NCBI RefSeq assembly: GCF_018332655.1
Contig: NZ_BOQL01000062.1
Location: 36,165 to 100,164, forward strand
Length of the DNA stretch: 64,000 nt
DNA from: Actinoplanes auranticolor
GTDB taxonomy: Bacteria; Actinomycetota; Actinomycetes; Mycobacteriales; Micromonosporaceae
Reading direction: 5' to 3'
A model generated the notes under the pieces. It saw nothing but the letters and a program-made list of their open reading frames with translations, had not been told where the DNA came from and made no database searches. Position 1 is the first letter of the stretch, and each line of letters starts with the position of its first letter. Positions 17,973 to 27,417 of this stretch are shown here, one piece after another. A program made the translations under genes and the position numbers.

Positions 17973-19007
17973 TTACTGACCAGCGAGTGGAAGGCGTACT
18001 TGGAAGGTGGTGCGGCCCGGAATCGAGTCGACTTGGATGTCGCCATGGTGGCGGACCGTGACGATACGCCACGCTGTATTGAGGCCGACTCCCGCGCCTC
18101 GGCCGACCGGCTTCGTGGTGAAGAACGGGTCGAAGATGCGAGGACGGATATCGTCCGCGATGCCGGACCCGGTGTCCTCGATCTCGACGAGTAGGAATCC
18201 GTTGTCCTGCCGGGTGCGCAAGATCAGGTCACCCGTTCCGCCCATGGCGCTGACAGCGTTGTCGATGAGGTTGGTCCAGACCTGGTTCAATTCGGCGGCA
18301 AGGGCAGGGATGAGCGGCAGGCCGCGTTCGTAGTCCTTGACGATGTGGACCCCTTCGCCGAGAGAACTCGCGAGAACCGTCAACGTGCTGTCGAGCCCTT
18401 CTTGTATATCGATGAATTGGGACGGCGCACGGTCCAGTTGAACGTATTGCCGGGTGGCGTCTATCAGGCTCGAGATGCGCGCCGCTGCCTCCACGATCTC
18501 CGCGCTCAGGGTATCGAGCTCGATGCTGAGTCCGAGCCAGCGCAGGACTCGACCTCTGGACCCGCCCAGGTCGGTCGTCCACTCCATCGCGAGCCGCTGG
18601 TCGTCCACCTTGGCTTGAACAAAAATAGCGGCGAGTTCCCAACCGTCCGGGATGCCGTGCGCCTCGAGCCATTCCGCCACGCGTTCCTCATGTTCGGCCG
18701 TTTCCAGTGGGCCGGGCGATGGTCGCATTGTGGTGTCCCCCATCGCGGTCGCGCGGAGCCGTGAGAATGCGCTGAGACTCCCAGGCGAGTCTGCGCCGTC
18801 GGCAATCTCGGCGACGTAGGCGTCCATCGTCTTGATACGTTCTCGCACCGATGAAGCCGCTCGCACAATGGCTGCCGCGGGGTTGTTGAGTTCGTGGGCC
18901 AGCCCTGCGACCACTGAGCCGAGCGCCATGAGATGCTCACGCTGACCGATGGCCTGTTGGGTGCCCAGGCTGCCGTAGAAGAGGCCCTCCAATAGATGTA
19001 CGGACAT
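17973..19007 (-). CDS. Sensor histidine kinase domain, separated from its cNMP domain by TGA
   Basis: 344 residues from ATG 19007. The His box is GSVVAGLAHELNNPAAAIVR; the HATPase_c has NQVWTNLIDNAVSAMGG, EDTGSGI, DPFFTTKPVGRGAGVGLN and GDIQVDSIPGRTTFQVRLP. The in-frame codons before this ATG are GAA TGA TTT CCC, and the family reads E-W-F-P-M at that point, so the TGA replaces a Trp codon. The normal product would be one cNMP-binding-domain/kinase protein of about 470 residues. It may be expressed by re-initiation, or the locus may be a pseudogene. Confidence 0.85.
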   Translation of the reverse strand: MSVHLLEGLFYGSLGTQQAIGQREHLMALGSVVAGLAHELNNPAAAIVRAASSVRERIKTMDAYVAEIADGADSPGSLSAFSRLRATAMGDTTMRPSPGPLETAEHEERVAEWLEAHGIPDGWELAAIFVQAKVDDQRLAMEWTTDLGGSRGRVLRWLGLSIELDTLSAEIVEAAARISSLIDATRQYVQLDRAPSQFIDIQEGLDSTLTVLASSLGEGVHIVKDYERGLPLIPALAAELNQVWTNLIDNAVSAMGGTGDLILRTRQDNGFLLVEIEDTGSGIADDIRPRIFDPFFTTKPVGRGAGVGLNTAWRIVTVRHHGDIQVDSIPGRTTFQVRLPLAGQ

Positions 19008-19013
19008 GGGAAA

Positions 19014-19385
19014 TCATTCGCCCATCAACCAGGCGAAGTCCTCAGCTTTCAGTACGAAGAACCGGGTCGGTGTTTCGGCACGCATCGAGGCTGTGTACCG
19101 GGGTAAGCGACCTTCCAAGTACGACTGAAACGCGCCGCCGAAGACGCCGCGCCGGCTCGTACGGATGAACTCGACGTCGTCTGCGCCAGCCCGACTGGTC
19201 AAAGTGACCGTCCCGGTCAGCAGGACGAAGAACGAATCCGCGGGGTCCCCTTCGCGGTAAACCCATCCGGGCGATATGTTCCGGACAAAACCTGTCTGAT
19301 GAAGCCAGGATAGCTGGCGGTCGTCGAGTTTCTCGAAGAGAAGAAGGGTACGCAATTCGGCGATAGCTAGTTTTGCGGGTGTCAT
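19014..19385 (-). CDS. Cyclic-nucleotide-binding (CRP/FNR-type) domain, N-terminal part of split kinase
   Basis: 123 residues from ATG 19385, with GGAG seven bases before it; a longer frame reaches 19466. It is a single cNMP-binding beta-barrel: LFEKLDDRQLSWLHQTGFV, then PGWVYREGDPADSFFVLLTG and TRFFVLKAEDFAWLMGE, with no C-terminal helix-turn-helix. The stop at 19014-19016 is in frame with the histidine kinase 6 bases further. The canonical Arg-Ala phosphate-binding signature for cAMP is not obvious, so the ligand is unknown. Confidence 0.8.
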   Translation of the reverse strand: MTPAKLAIAELRTLLLFEKLDDRQLSWLHQTGFVRNISPGWVYREGDPADSFFVLLTGTVTLTSRAGADDVEFIRTSRRGVFGGAFQSYLEGRLPRYTASMRAETPTRFFVLKAEDFAWLMGE

Positions 19386-19534
19386 CAAATCTCCAGGTTG
19401 CAGCGATCTGGCGTCGGGTGACGCGCACATTGCGAGCTGCGCTCCTCGATCCCGCCCGGCCGCCACGTTTGCTCACCGAACGGGCAAGGCGTCGCGTCCA
19501 TTCTGCAAGGCGGGGAGGGAATTTCTATCTGGCT

Positions 19535-19603
19535 AGCCGGATAGATTGCTCCGGCCCGTCAGATCAAAGATCCGGGTCGTGCTCCGGATATATCCGGTTG
19601 GCA
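19535..19603. promoter_or_regulatory. Two CCGGA...TCCGG inverted repeats before the SDR-acetoin operon
   Basis: AGCCGGA at 19535-19541 pairs with TCCGGCC at 19550-19556. CCGGATATATCCGG at 19584-19597 is a palindrome followed by TTGGC. Both match the recurrent motif also found at 29497, 37629, 42049 and 47132. They lie between the divergent cNMP/kinase gene and the SDR operon. Confidence 0.5.
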
Positions 19604-19744
19604 CGGTCCTCAGCAAGGCCGGTTGCTGAATACCTTGACGTGACGGAGGCGGGCGTCTCTGAGCCCGGTGAAGCTGACGTCATCTGATCTCAGGCGGCAG
19701 CCGGAGATCTCGTGGGCAACCGGGTCGAAAGCGGAAGGACTGGT

Positions 19745-20494
19745 ATGGGACAGCTGCAGGGCAAAACCGCGGTGATCACCGGTGCAACGAGCGGAATCGG
19801 CTTGGCAACGGCTCGCCGGTTCGCCGCCGAGGGGGCACATGTGTTCATCACTGGGCGAAGCAAGGAGACCCTCGACAAGGCGATCGCCGAGATCGGTGCG
19901 GCCGCCACCGGCATCCAGGGTGACGTCGCGAACCTGGCCGACCTCGACCGTCTCTTCGCCGCTGTCGCGCAGCAGGGCCGCCGCATCGACGTACTCTTCG
20001 CCAACGCGGGCGGGGGAGCCTTCCGCCGCCTCGGGCAGGTCTCTGAGCAGCACTTCGACGACATCTTTGCCACCAACGTCAAGGGACTGCTCTTCACCGT
20101 CCAGAAGGCGTTGCCCTTGTTGAACGACGGCGCGTCGGTCATCTTGACCGGCTCCACCTCCGCCAGCGCAGGCACTGAGGCATTCGGGGTGTACGGCGCG
20201 TCCAAGGCCGCTGTGCGGTCGTTCGCCCGTACCTGGGCGAACGAATTGAAGGGACGCCAGATCAGAGTCAACACACTCACCCCCGGTCCCACCGACACCC
20301 CCGGCATCACCGGGCTCGCCCCGGATGCCGAAAAGGCCGTGCAGCTCAAAGGCGCGCTGGCCGGCAAGGTCCCGCTGGGTCGAATGGGCAGCCCTGACGA
20401 GATCGCCGCGTCCGCGCTGTTCCTCGCCGGCGACCAGAGCAGCTTCGTGACCGGGATCGAGCTCTTCGTGGACGGCGGCGTCAACCAGGTCTGA
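19745..20494 (+). CDS. Short-chain dehydrogenase/reductase
   Basis: 249 residues from ATG 19745 (GGAAGGA upstream). Classical SDR: cofactor motif TGATSGIG near residue 12, FANAGGG, catalytic Ser in TGSTSASAG, YGASK catalytic Tyr/Lys, and the C-terminal SSFVTGIELFVDGGVNQV. It is an NAD(P)(H)-dependent oxidoreductase; the substrate is not predictable. It is first in a plus-strand run with two SnoaL-like proteins and the acetoin genes. Confidence 0.9.
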   Translation: MGQLQGKTAVITGATSGIGLATARRFAAEGAHVFITGRSKETLDKAIAEIGAAATGIQGDVANLADLDRLFAAVAQQGRRIDVLFANAGGGAFRRLGQVSEQHFDDIFATNVKGLLFTVQKALPLLNDGASVILTGSTSASAGTEAFGVYGASKAAVRSFARTWANELKGRQIRVNTLTPGPTDTPGITGLAPDAEKAVQLKGALAGKVPLGRMGSPDEIAASALFLAGDQSSFVTGIELFVDGGVNQV

Positions 20495-20686
20495 GCTTCC
20501 GGCGTACAACTCGGGCGAACATGACGGCCAGCCGGCATCTGGAGCTGTTCGTTCCCGACGATCCGGTTCACCGCGTCGCCGGCCCGGTGCCATCGGCGAG
20601 CCAACTGCCAGGCAGCCGGACATCCGACATCAGAGGCAGCAGTTTGGCGGGCGGCGACGTAGTCCCACCGCCGACGAGGAGGAACC

Positions 20687-21163
20687 GTGAGAAGCGCTCG
20701 AGAGCTCATGCTCGCCTACACCGCCACCATCGGGGATCCGGACGCAACAGCCGCGCTCTTCACCGACGACGGGGTGGTTGAGCTTCCGTATCTGGAGTCG
20801 ATCGGAGCGCCGTCACGTGCCACCGGACCCGCCGAGATCCGCAGCTTCGTCAGCGGTCTGCTCGAAATCGTGCCGGACTACGGATTCGACCAGGTGGAGA
20901 TTTTGATCGACACTCCGGACCAGGTGTTCGGCGAGTACTCCGTGGAACGGCTCACGGTAACCGGCAAGCCCTTCAGCCAGCGGTACGCGGGGCGCCTGGT
21001 CGCCCAGAACGGCAAGATCAAGCTCCTACGGGAGTCGCTGGACGTCGTCCGCGCGGCCCGCGCGATCCTGCCTAACGGCGTCGCGGACATCCCGCGTGAG
21101 TGGCAAGGCAAGAGCGCTCGTGGACATCGTTCCACGCACCCATCGGAGGCTCATCAACAATGA
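20687..21163 (+). CDS. SnoaL-like / NTF2-fold protein
   Basis: 158 residues. GTG start 20687 has GAGGAGGAA upstream. The SnoaL-like pattern is RELMLAYTATIGDPDATAAL, FTDDGVVELPYL and YAGRLVAQNGKIKLLRESLD. The fold serves isomerases, cyclases or small-molecule binding. Its stop overlaps the next start (ATGA at 21160-21163), showing translational coupling to a second SnoaL-like gene; the pair could form a heterodimer (inference). Confidence 0.8.
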   Translation: MRSARELMLAYTATIGDPDATAALFTDDGVVELPYLESIGAPSRATGPAEIRSFVSGLLEIVPDYGFDQVEILIDTPDQVFGEYSVERLTVTGKPFSQRYAGRLVAQNGKIKLLRESLDVVRAARAILPNGVADIPREWQGKSARGHRSTHPSEAHQQ

Positions 21164-21561
21164 CTACTCGTAGCGTGGTGGAGCAATTCCTCGGCATGCT
21201 CGACAGCGGAGCAGACCCTGACGACATCGCGAAGGTTTTCGCCGACGACATCGACTGGGACGTACCCGGGTCCGCGTCGCTTCCATGGACAGGCAGGCGG
21301 TTCAAGCGCGCCGAAGTCGCCGAGTACCTGCGGACACTGGCCATGAACATCGTGCCGGAAGAGAACGTCGACCAGATCGAGGCGATCCTGTACGACGGGG
21401 ATCACGCGGTGTTGCTCGGTCGTTTCGGACGCGTCGCTCGCACCACCGGCCGACGGTACGAAATGGCCGTGGCCATGTACTTCGAGGTGAGCGACGAACG
21501 AATCACCAAGTTTCGCCTCTACGAGGACTCGCACCAGGTCGCCAACGCCTACGCCGAATGA
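21160..21561 (+). CDS. SnoaL-like / ketosteroid-isomerase-related protein
   Basis: 133 residues from ATG 21160 (CGGAGG upstream): VVEQFLGMLDSGADPDDIAK, VFADDIDWDVPG, and a C-terminal MYFEVSDERITKFRLYEDSH. NTF2-like fold in the ketosteroid-isomerase-related group. It overlaps the preceding SnoaL gene by 4 bp. About 290 bp then separate it from alsS; that gap has no recognisable gene. Confidence 0.8.
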   Translation: MTTRSVVEQFLGMLDSGADPDDIAKVFADDIDWDVPGSASLPWTGRRFKRAEVAEYLRTLAMNIVPEENVDQIEAILYDGDHAVLLGRFGRVARTTGRRYEMAVAMYFEVSDERITKFRLYEDSHQVANAYAE

Positions 21562-21853
21562 AGGAAATCAGGCGCGTCTTCGGCGGTAGTCGGTACGGCG
21601 ACACCCGCCGCAAGTTCGAGTTCGCCCGTCGATCCTTCTACGGGCGAACGCCGAGGTTGTCGGCTCGGAAGGGTTCGCCAGCAAGGAGAACCTTGAGCGC
21701 CGAACTCGAGCAGGCCTGCTTCGAAGGCGGCCGAGACATCATCGAGTGCGGTCGTGTCGTATCCGCCGAAGGCGCAGGCCTGCAATACCGGGACTCGCGG
21801 ACGGGCTCGTCCGCGCCGTGAACACTTGCTACTGCAACGAGGAGACCACGGCA

Positions 21854-23527
21854 GTGGAAGAAGAGAAGCCCGCGCGGGTCGCCGATCGGCTCGTGGAGGC
21901 GCTCGAACGACAAGGCGTACGCCGGGTCTTCGGGGTGCCCGGTGCAAAGGTGGACGCCCTGTACGACGCGCTACTGGCCAGCGGGATCGAGACCGTTGTC
22001 TGCCGCCACGAGCAGAATGCGGCCTTCATCGCCGGCGGCGTCGGCCGGCTCAACGGGGAACCCGGCGTGGTCGCGGTGACGTCCGGCCCTGGCACGGCCA
22101 ACCTGGCGACCGCCCTGCTGACCGCCAACACTGAGCAGGACCCGGTTGTGGCGTTGTGTGGCACTGTCCGGCGATCGGACGGGCTCAAGCGCACTCACCA
22201 GTCGATGAATGCCGCGGCTCTGCTGCGCGAGGTGACGAAATACACCGCCGAGATGACCGACCCTGACCAGGTCGTCGAGGCCGTTGCCAATGCGTTCCGG
22301 GCCGCGACCACCGAGCCGCGCGGAGCCGCCGCGGTCGTGCTGCCCGTCGACGTCCTAACCGCGGTGACCACGACCCGGCTCACGCGTGGCATCAGCGCGC
22401 CCCGACAGGGCCCAGCGCCCACCGAGAGCATCCGGCGGGCCGCCGAGATGATTCGCGCCGCCCGCTGGCCGGTGCTGCTGGCCGGCATGCGGGCGGTCGA
22501 CCGCGACTCCGTGGCGGCCATCCGACTGCTGCTGGCCGGCACACGCCTGCCCGTGGTGGAGACCTTCCAGGCGGCGGGGCTCGTGTCAGCCGAGCTCGAC
22601 GACCGGTATGTCGGACGGGTAGGACTGTTCCGCAACCAGCCCGGCGACATCCTGGTCGCCCGGGCCGATGTGCTGGTCACCGTCGGCTACGACGCCGTCG
22701 AGTACGACCCGGTTCTCTGGAACACTGACCCCGATCGAACCGTGATCCACATCGACTCGATCGTCGCTGACATCGACAACCACTACATGCCCGAGCTGGA
22801 GCTGCGCGGTAGCGTCGCCGACACCGTCACGGCGCTGACTGCCGAGCTGAAGGGTCATGAACTCGACCCGGGCTTCCTGCGTGAGATCGACGGCAAGCGG
22901 CGGGACCTGGACACGATCGATGAGGCCGCCCGGACCACCCCGCACGGGGGTGCCGGGCTCGATCCCGCCCGGCTGGTCCTGCTGATCCGTGACCTGTTGC
23001 CAGAGGAGACAACTGTCGCCTGCGACATCGGTTCGGTCTACATCTACATGGCCCGTCACTTCCGCGTGCACGAGCCACGCCGACTGCTGTTCAGCAATGG
23101 CCAGCAGACCCTCGGCGTCGGTTTGCCCTGGGCGATGGCGGCCTGCCTAGAGCGGCCCGGCACACCGGTGGTCTCTATCTCGGGCGACGGGGGGTTTCTC
23201 TTCTCGGCGCAGGAGCTGGAGACCGCCGGCCGGCTCGGTCTCGAGTTCGTCCACATCATCTTCCGCGACAACACCTACGACATGGTTGGCTTCCAGGAGA
23301 TGCTCAAGTACGGCCGCAAGTCCGGGGTGCAACTGGGCGACTACGACACCGAGGCGTTCGCGGCCGCCTTCGGGGCGAAGGGCTACCGGCCGGCCACCGA
23401 AGAGGCGTTCGTCGATGCCGTCCGCCAGGCCTTGGCCCGGGGCGGGCGGAGCATCATCGACGTCCGGGTCGACTACAGCCGCAACACCGAGCTCGGCGAG
23501 ATTCTGCCGCCGGACCGGTTCGAGTGA
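21854..23527 (+). CDS. alsS: Acetolactate synthase (catabolic type), ThDP-dependent
   Basis: 557 residues from GTG 21854, with GAGGAG ten bases upstream. ThDP enzyme: catalytic Glu in CRHEQNAAFIAGGVGRL, SGPGTANLATALLTAN, and the ThDP/Mg motif GDGGFLFSAQELETAGRLGL with the later DNTYDMVGF. It condenses two pyruvates to 2-acetolactate. The immediately overlapping acetolactate decarboxylase shows the product goes to acetoin rather than to branched-chain amino acids. Confidence 0.88.
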   Translation: MEEEKPARVADRLVEALERQGVRRVFGVPGAKVDALYDALLASGIETVVCRHEQNAAFIAGGVGRLNGEPGVVAVTSGPGTANLATALLTANTEQDPVVALCGTVRRSDGLKRTHQSMNAAALLREVTKYTAEMTDPDQVVEAVANAFRAATTEPRGAAAVVLPVDVLTAVTTTRLTRGISAPRQGPAPTESIRRAAEMIRAARWPVLLAGMRAVDRDSVAAIRLLLAGTRLPVVETFQAAGLVSAELDDRYVGRVGLFRNQPGDILVARADVLVTVGYDAVEYDPVLWNTDPDRTVIHIDSIVADIDNHYMPELELRGSVADTVTALTAELKGHELDPGFLREIDGKRRDLDTIDEAARTTPHGGAGLDPARLVLLIRDLLPEETTVACDIGSVYIYMARHFRVHEPRRLLFSNGQQTLGVGLPWAMAACLERPGTPVVSISGDGGFLFSAQELETAGRLGLEFVHIIFRDNTYDMVGFQEMLKYGRKSGVQLGDYDTEAFAAAFGAKGYRPATEEAFVDAVRQALARGGRSIIDVRVDYSRNTELGEILPPDRFE

Positions 23528-24303
23528 CCGGCGTGGGCGACGGCACGCTGCTGGATGCGGTCAACCGCCACCGACAGCACACCGCTTTCCAGACCTCGAC
23601 CATCGGGGCACTGCTGGGCGGGCTCGACGACGGAGACCTGACGGTCACCGAGCTGCTGCGCCACGGCGACTTCGGCGTCGGCACCTTCTCCGCGCTCGAC
23701 GGCGAGATGGTGGTGCTCGACGGACGCTGTTACCAGCTGCGCTCCGACGGCAGGGCCGCCGTGGCCCCGCCCGAGGCGACCACCCCGTACGCGATCGTCA
23801 CCTCGTTCGCTGCGGACTCGACCTTCGGTTTGCCGTCCGGCACGGCACTGAACCGTGATCAGCTCACCGAGATGATCGAATCACGTCTGCCCGGCGACAA
23901 CTACTTCTACGCGATCCGGGTCGACGGCCAGGCCACCTCGATCACTTCCCGGACCGTACGCCGACAGACGAAGCCCTATCCCGGCCTGCTCGAAGCCTCG
24001 TCCGGGCAGCGCGAGCAGACCTACACTGAGCTTGCGGCGACAATCGTCGGATTCCGCTCGCCGGACTACACCGGCACGATCGCTGTACCCGGATATCACT
24101 TGCACTTCGTCGACGACGCCCGGCGCCGCGGCGGGCACGTGCTCGACTTTGTCATGTCCGGCGGCCAGGTCCACGTCAGCGTCATCGAGCAGCTGCGCCT
24201 TCGCCTTCCCTCGTCGTCGGAGTTTGCGACCGGCGAGCTCAACAGGCCGCGGGACTCGGCTGCGATCGCCGCTGCGGAGGGTGCACGCTCAGACTCCAGG
24301 TAA
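23524..24303 (+). CDS. alsD: Alpha-acetolactate decarboxylase
   Basis: 259 residues; GTG start 23524 overlaps the alsS stop by four bases. Family features are TSTIGALLGGLDDGDLTVTE, LRHGDFGVGTF, LDGEMVVLDGRCYQL, and the metal ligands in GYHLHFVDDARRRGGHVLDF. It converts 2-acetolactate to acetoin. The C-terminal 25 residues are extra and low complexity. Bases 24304-24527 after it contain no supported gene. Confidence 0.9.
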   Translation: MTGVGDGTLLDAVNRHRQHTAFQTSTIGALLGGLDDGDLTVTELLRHGDFGVGTFSALDGEMVVLDGRCYQLRSDGRAAVAPPEATTPYAIVTSFAADSTFGLPSGTALNRDQLTEMIESRLPGDNYFYAIRVDGQATSITSRTVRRQTKPYPGLLEASSGQREQTYTELAATIVGFRSPDYTGTIAVPGYHLHFVDDARRRGGHVLDFVMSGGQVHVSVIEQLRLRLPSSSEFATGELNRPRDSAAIAAAEGARSDSR

Positions 24304-24527
24304 TAGCCCTGACAGCACCCGATGAGCATCTCGGTGAACAGGGCCGCGTTGGACGGGTTCGTCGACCACGGGCGAAGAGTGATGCACAAGTTGCATGAAG
24401 CTGGCGCGTCGGAGCGGCAACCGCGGACCGCCCGGCATCGTCTCCGCGGGCTTGACCCGCGCGGAGGCGAAACGCTGGTGGACACAGCGAACCGTCACGG
24501 CGTACGGACTTGACTGGTAACGCGGTT

Positions 24528-24612
24528 TAGCCTTTGGCTAGCGTGATCACCTGGTTCGCGCAGGGACGTACATTTCCAAGTTCAGCCGGTCCGGCGGGGG
24601 GCGCGTTCAAGG
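24528..24612 (+). promoter_or_regulatory. Conserved upstream region of LAL copy 2
   Basis: Aligns with 14957-15039 before LAL copy 1, including the final ggcggggggcg(cg)ttcaagg next to the ATG. Probably a shared promoter or leader. Confidence 0.6.
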
Positions 24613-27357
24613 ATGCTGACGGGCCGCGAGGTCGAACGGGACATGCTGGACCGCGTGGTCGAGGCGGTCCAGGGCGGCCATGGTCGCGTCTTGGTGGTGC
24701 GCGGCGAGCCGGGGGTCGGTAAGACGGCGTTGCTGGACCATTTGGCGGACCGTGCATCTCGGGTGGGGTGCCGGCTGGTGCGCGTCGCGGGCGTGCAGTC
24801 GGAGATGGAGCTGGCGTTCGCCGGGTTGCATCAGCTGTGTCTGCCGCTGCTGCATTACGCCGAGCAGCTTGCAGCGCCGCAGCGCGATGCCTTGCGCACG
24901 GCGTTCGGCCTGGTTGGGGGCCCTCCGCCGGACCGCTTCTTCGTCGGCTTGGCGGTGTTGAGCCTGTTGTCGGCGGCTGGGGGTGATCGCCCGGTGGTGT
25001 GTGTGGTGGATGATGAGCAGTGGTTGGATGCGGGCTCGGCGCAGGTGCTGGGGTTCGTTGCGCGCCGCTTGTTGGCTGATCCGGTCGGGTTGGTTTTCGG
25101 GGCCCGTGAGCCTGGCGCCGAGCTGGCCGGACTGCCGGAGCTGAGGGTCGACGGTCTGCAGGACGATCAGGCCCGGGCGTTGCTCGATTCGGCGTTGACC
25201 GCGCCGCTGGACGGGCGGGTCCGTGACCTGCTGGTGGCCGAGGCGCGAGGTAATCCGCTGGCTCTGTTGGAGCTGCCGCGCGGGCTGTCCCCGGAGGAGC
25301 TCGCTGGTGGGTTTGGGTTGCCCGGTGCCATGCCGCTGGCCGGACGGATCGAGGACAGTTTCCTGCGTCAGCTGTATGCCTTGCCTGCCCCGACCAGGCG
25401 GCTGATGCTGCTGGCGGCGGCCGATCCGTCCGGCGACCCGTCGCTGGTCTGGCGGGCCGCCGACCAGCTCGGCCTGCCGAAGGACGCCGGGGAACCGGCT
25501 GCCGGAGCTGGGCTAGCGGATTTCGGCACCCATGTGCGCTTTCGCCATCCACTGCTGCGCTCCGCGGTTTACAGGTCTGCCGAACAGCCCCAGCGACGAG
25601 CCGTGCACGCGGCGCTGGCCGAAGCGACCGACGCGATGGTGGATCCGGATCGGCGGGCTTGGCACCGGGCACAGGCGGCGGTGGGGCTGGATGAGCGGAT
25701 TGCGGTCGAGCTGGAGTCGTCGGCCGGCCGAGCGAAGGCCCGTGGCGGGTTGGCGGCGGCAGCCGCGTTCCATGAGCGGGCGGCGTTGCTGACTCCTGAC
25801 CCGGCTCGCCGAGCGAGTCGCTTGCTCGCTGCCGCCCGAGCCAAGCTCGAAGCGGGCGCGAACGAGGCAGCCGCGCAGCTCGTGGAGGCGGCCCGGGTCG
25901 GGCCGCTCAACGCAAGGGAAGCCGCGGACCTCGAGCGCTTGCGTGGGCTCATCGCCCTCCGACAGGGTCAGAACCGGAAGGCTGTTCTGGCGCTGCTCAG
26001 CGCGGCCCGGTTGCTCGAGCAGTTCGATGTCGACCTGGCGCGCGAGACCCATCTGGAGGCCCTGTGGAACACCGCGATGTGGGTCGGCGGCCGGGAAGAC
26101 ACCAGACGGGACGCCGCGTTGGCTGCCCGGGCCGCCCCTTCAGCCCCGCAGCCCGGTCGAGCCGTGGACGACCTGCTCGACTCGATGGCGTTGAGGTTCA
26201 CCGACGGGTTCGCCGTGGCGGCGCCTGCGATGACCGGGGCTCTCCACCGTCTCGTCGCCATGGACGTCGGCTCAGAGGATGCCCAGCGGCTGGTGTGGTA
26301 CACGGTCTGCCAGGCCAGCTGCCTTCTCGCTATGGAACTGTCCGACTTTGAGGCCTGGCAGGCTCTGACCGCGCGGAATATTCGGATCGCCCGAGAGATC
26401 AGCGACGTTGTGCAAATGCAGTACTGGCAGAGCCATCGGGCCCTGTTCCACATTCATCAGGGGGAGCTGGATACGGCCGCCCGAATCTATGCCGGATACG
26501 ACCTGAGGGATGAGAGGACCGGGCCCATGATGGGTGTGATGGGCGGGATGTGGCTCGCCGCCTGGCGGGGTGACGAGGCTCGAGCGGGTGAGCTGATCCG
26601 GGTCCTGACGCAGGAATCGCGTGCCCGGGACCTCGAAGTACCCGGGTCATACGCCATGTGGGCCGGCGCGACCTTGTACAACGGGCGGGGCCGGTATCAG
26701 GAGGCCCGCGACTGCGCTCGGCAGGCTTTTGAGCTTGACGTTTTTGCTGTGGGACCCATGGTCGTTCCGGAGCTGGTCGAGGCGGCCAGTCGGGCGGGAG
26801 ATCCGGTGCTGGCCGGTGTTGCGTGGGAGTGGTTGTCGGAACGTGCGAGCGTGGCTCCGACCGACTGGGCTGTGGGGATGGAGGCTCGTGGCCGCGCCCT
26901 GCTCAGCGAAGGTGACGCGGCTGAGCGCGGCTACCGGGAGTCGATCGAGTGCCTGGATCGCGCCGGTTTCGGCGCTCAGCTCGCCCGCGCGCACCTGCTC
27001 TACGGAGAATGGTTGCGGCGCCAGAACCGCCGCTCCGACGCCCGCATCCAGCTGCGCACCTCCCACGGTTTATTGACTGTGATGGGGGCGGAGGGGTTTG
27101 CTGAGCGGGCGCGCCAGGAGCTCGCTGCGCTAGGTGAGAAGGTGCGCAAGCGCAGCGGCGAAATAGCCACCACGCTGACTGAGCAGGAAGCACTGATCGC
27201 GCAGCTGGCCCGTGACGGGCACACCAATCAGGAGATCGCCGGGCGGCTGTTCCTGTCCGCTCGCACAGTCCAGTACCACCTGCGCAAGGTCTTCACCAAG
27301 CTGGGAATCAGTTCGCGCCGCGAGCTGCGCATCGCGCTTTCCCCAGCAGCGAGATAG
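24613..27357 (+). CDS. LAL-family ATPase-LuxR transcriptional regulator, copy 2
   Basis: 914 residues, colinear with copy 1. Walker A is GEPGVGKTALLDHLADRASR; Walker B is VCVVDDEQWLDAGSAQVL. The TPR-like middle is followed by the LuxR HTH GHTNQEIAGRLFLSARTVQY. The middle region (about 430-700) differs most from the other copies, consistent with separate ligand or partner specificity. It follows the acetoin operon on the same strand and precedes a decayed transporter end on the opposite strand. Confidence 0.92.
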   Translation: MLTGREVERDMLDRVVEAVQGGHGRVLVVRGEPGVGKTALLDHLADRASRVGCRLVRVAGVQSEMELAFAGLHQLCLPLLHYAEQLAAPQRDALRTAFGLVGGPPPDRFFVGLAVLSLLSAAGGDRPVVCVVDDEQWLDAGSAQVLGFVARRLLADPVGLVFGAREPGAELAGLPELRVDGLQDDQARALLDSALTAPLDGRVRDLLVAEARGNPLALLELPRGLSPEELAGGFGLPGAMPLAGRIEDSFLRQLYALPAPTRRLMLLAAADPSGDPSLVWRAADQLGLPKDAGEPAAGAGLADFGTHVRFRHPLLRSAVYRSAEQPQRRAVHAALAEATDAMVDPDRRAWHRAQAAVGLDERIAVELESSAGRAKARGGLAAAAAFHERAALLTPDPARRASRLLAAARAKLEAGANEAAAQLVEAARVGPLNAREAADLERLRGLIALRQGQNRKAVLALLSAARLLEQFDVDLARETHLEALWNTAMWVGGREDTRRDAALAARAAPSAPQPGRAVDDLLDSMALRFTDGFAVAAPAMTGALHRLVAMDVGSEDAQRLVWYTVCQASCLLAMELSDFEAWQALTARNIRIAREISDVVQMQYWQSHRALFHIHQGELDTAARIYAGYDLRDERTGPMMGVMGGMWLAAWRGDEARAGELIRVLTQESRARDLEVPGSYAMWAGATLYNGRGRYQEARDCARQAFELDVFAVGPMVVPELVEAASRAGDPVLAGVAWEWLSERASVAPTDWAVGMEARGRALLSEGDAAERGYRESIECLDRAGFGAQLARAHLLYGEWLRRQNRRSDARIQLRTSHGLLTVMGAEGFAERARQELAALGEKVRKRSGEIATTLTEQEALIAQLARDGHTNQEIAGRLFLSARTVQYHLRKVFTKLGISSRRELRIALSPAAR

Positions 27358-27417
27358 TTCGGTGCCTACCGTCAACGCTCTTTGCTGAGCCGTCGATCGT
27401 CGTGAGCGGTGCGTTGC

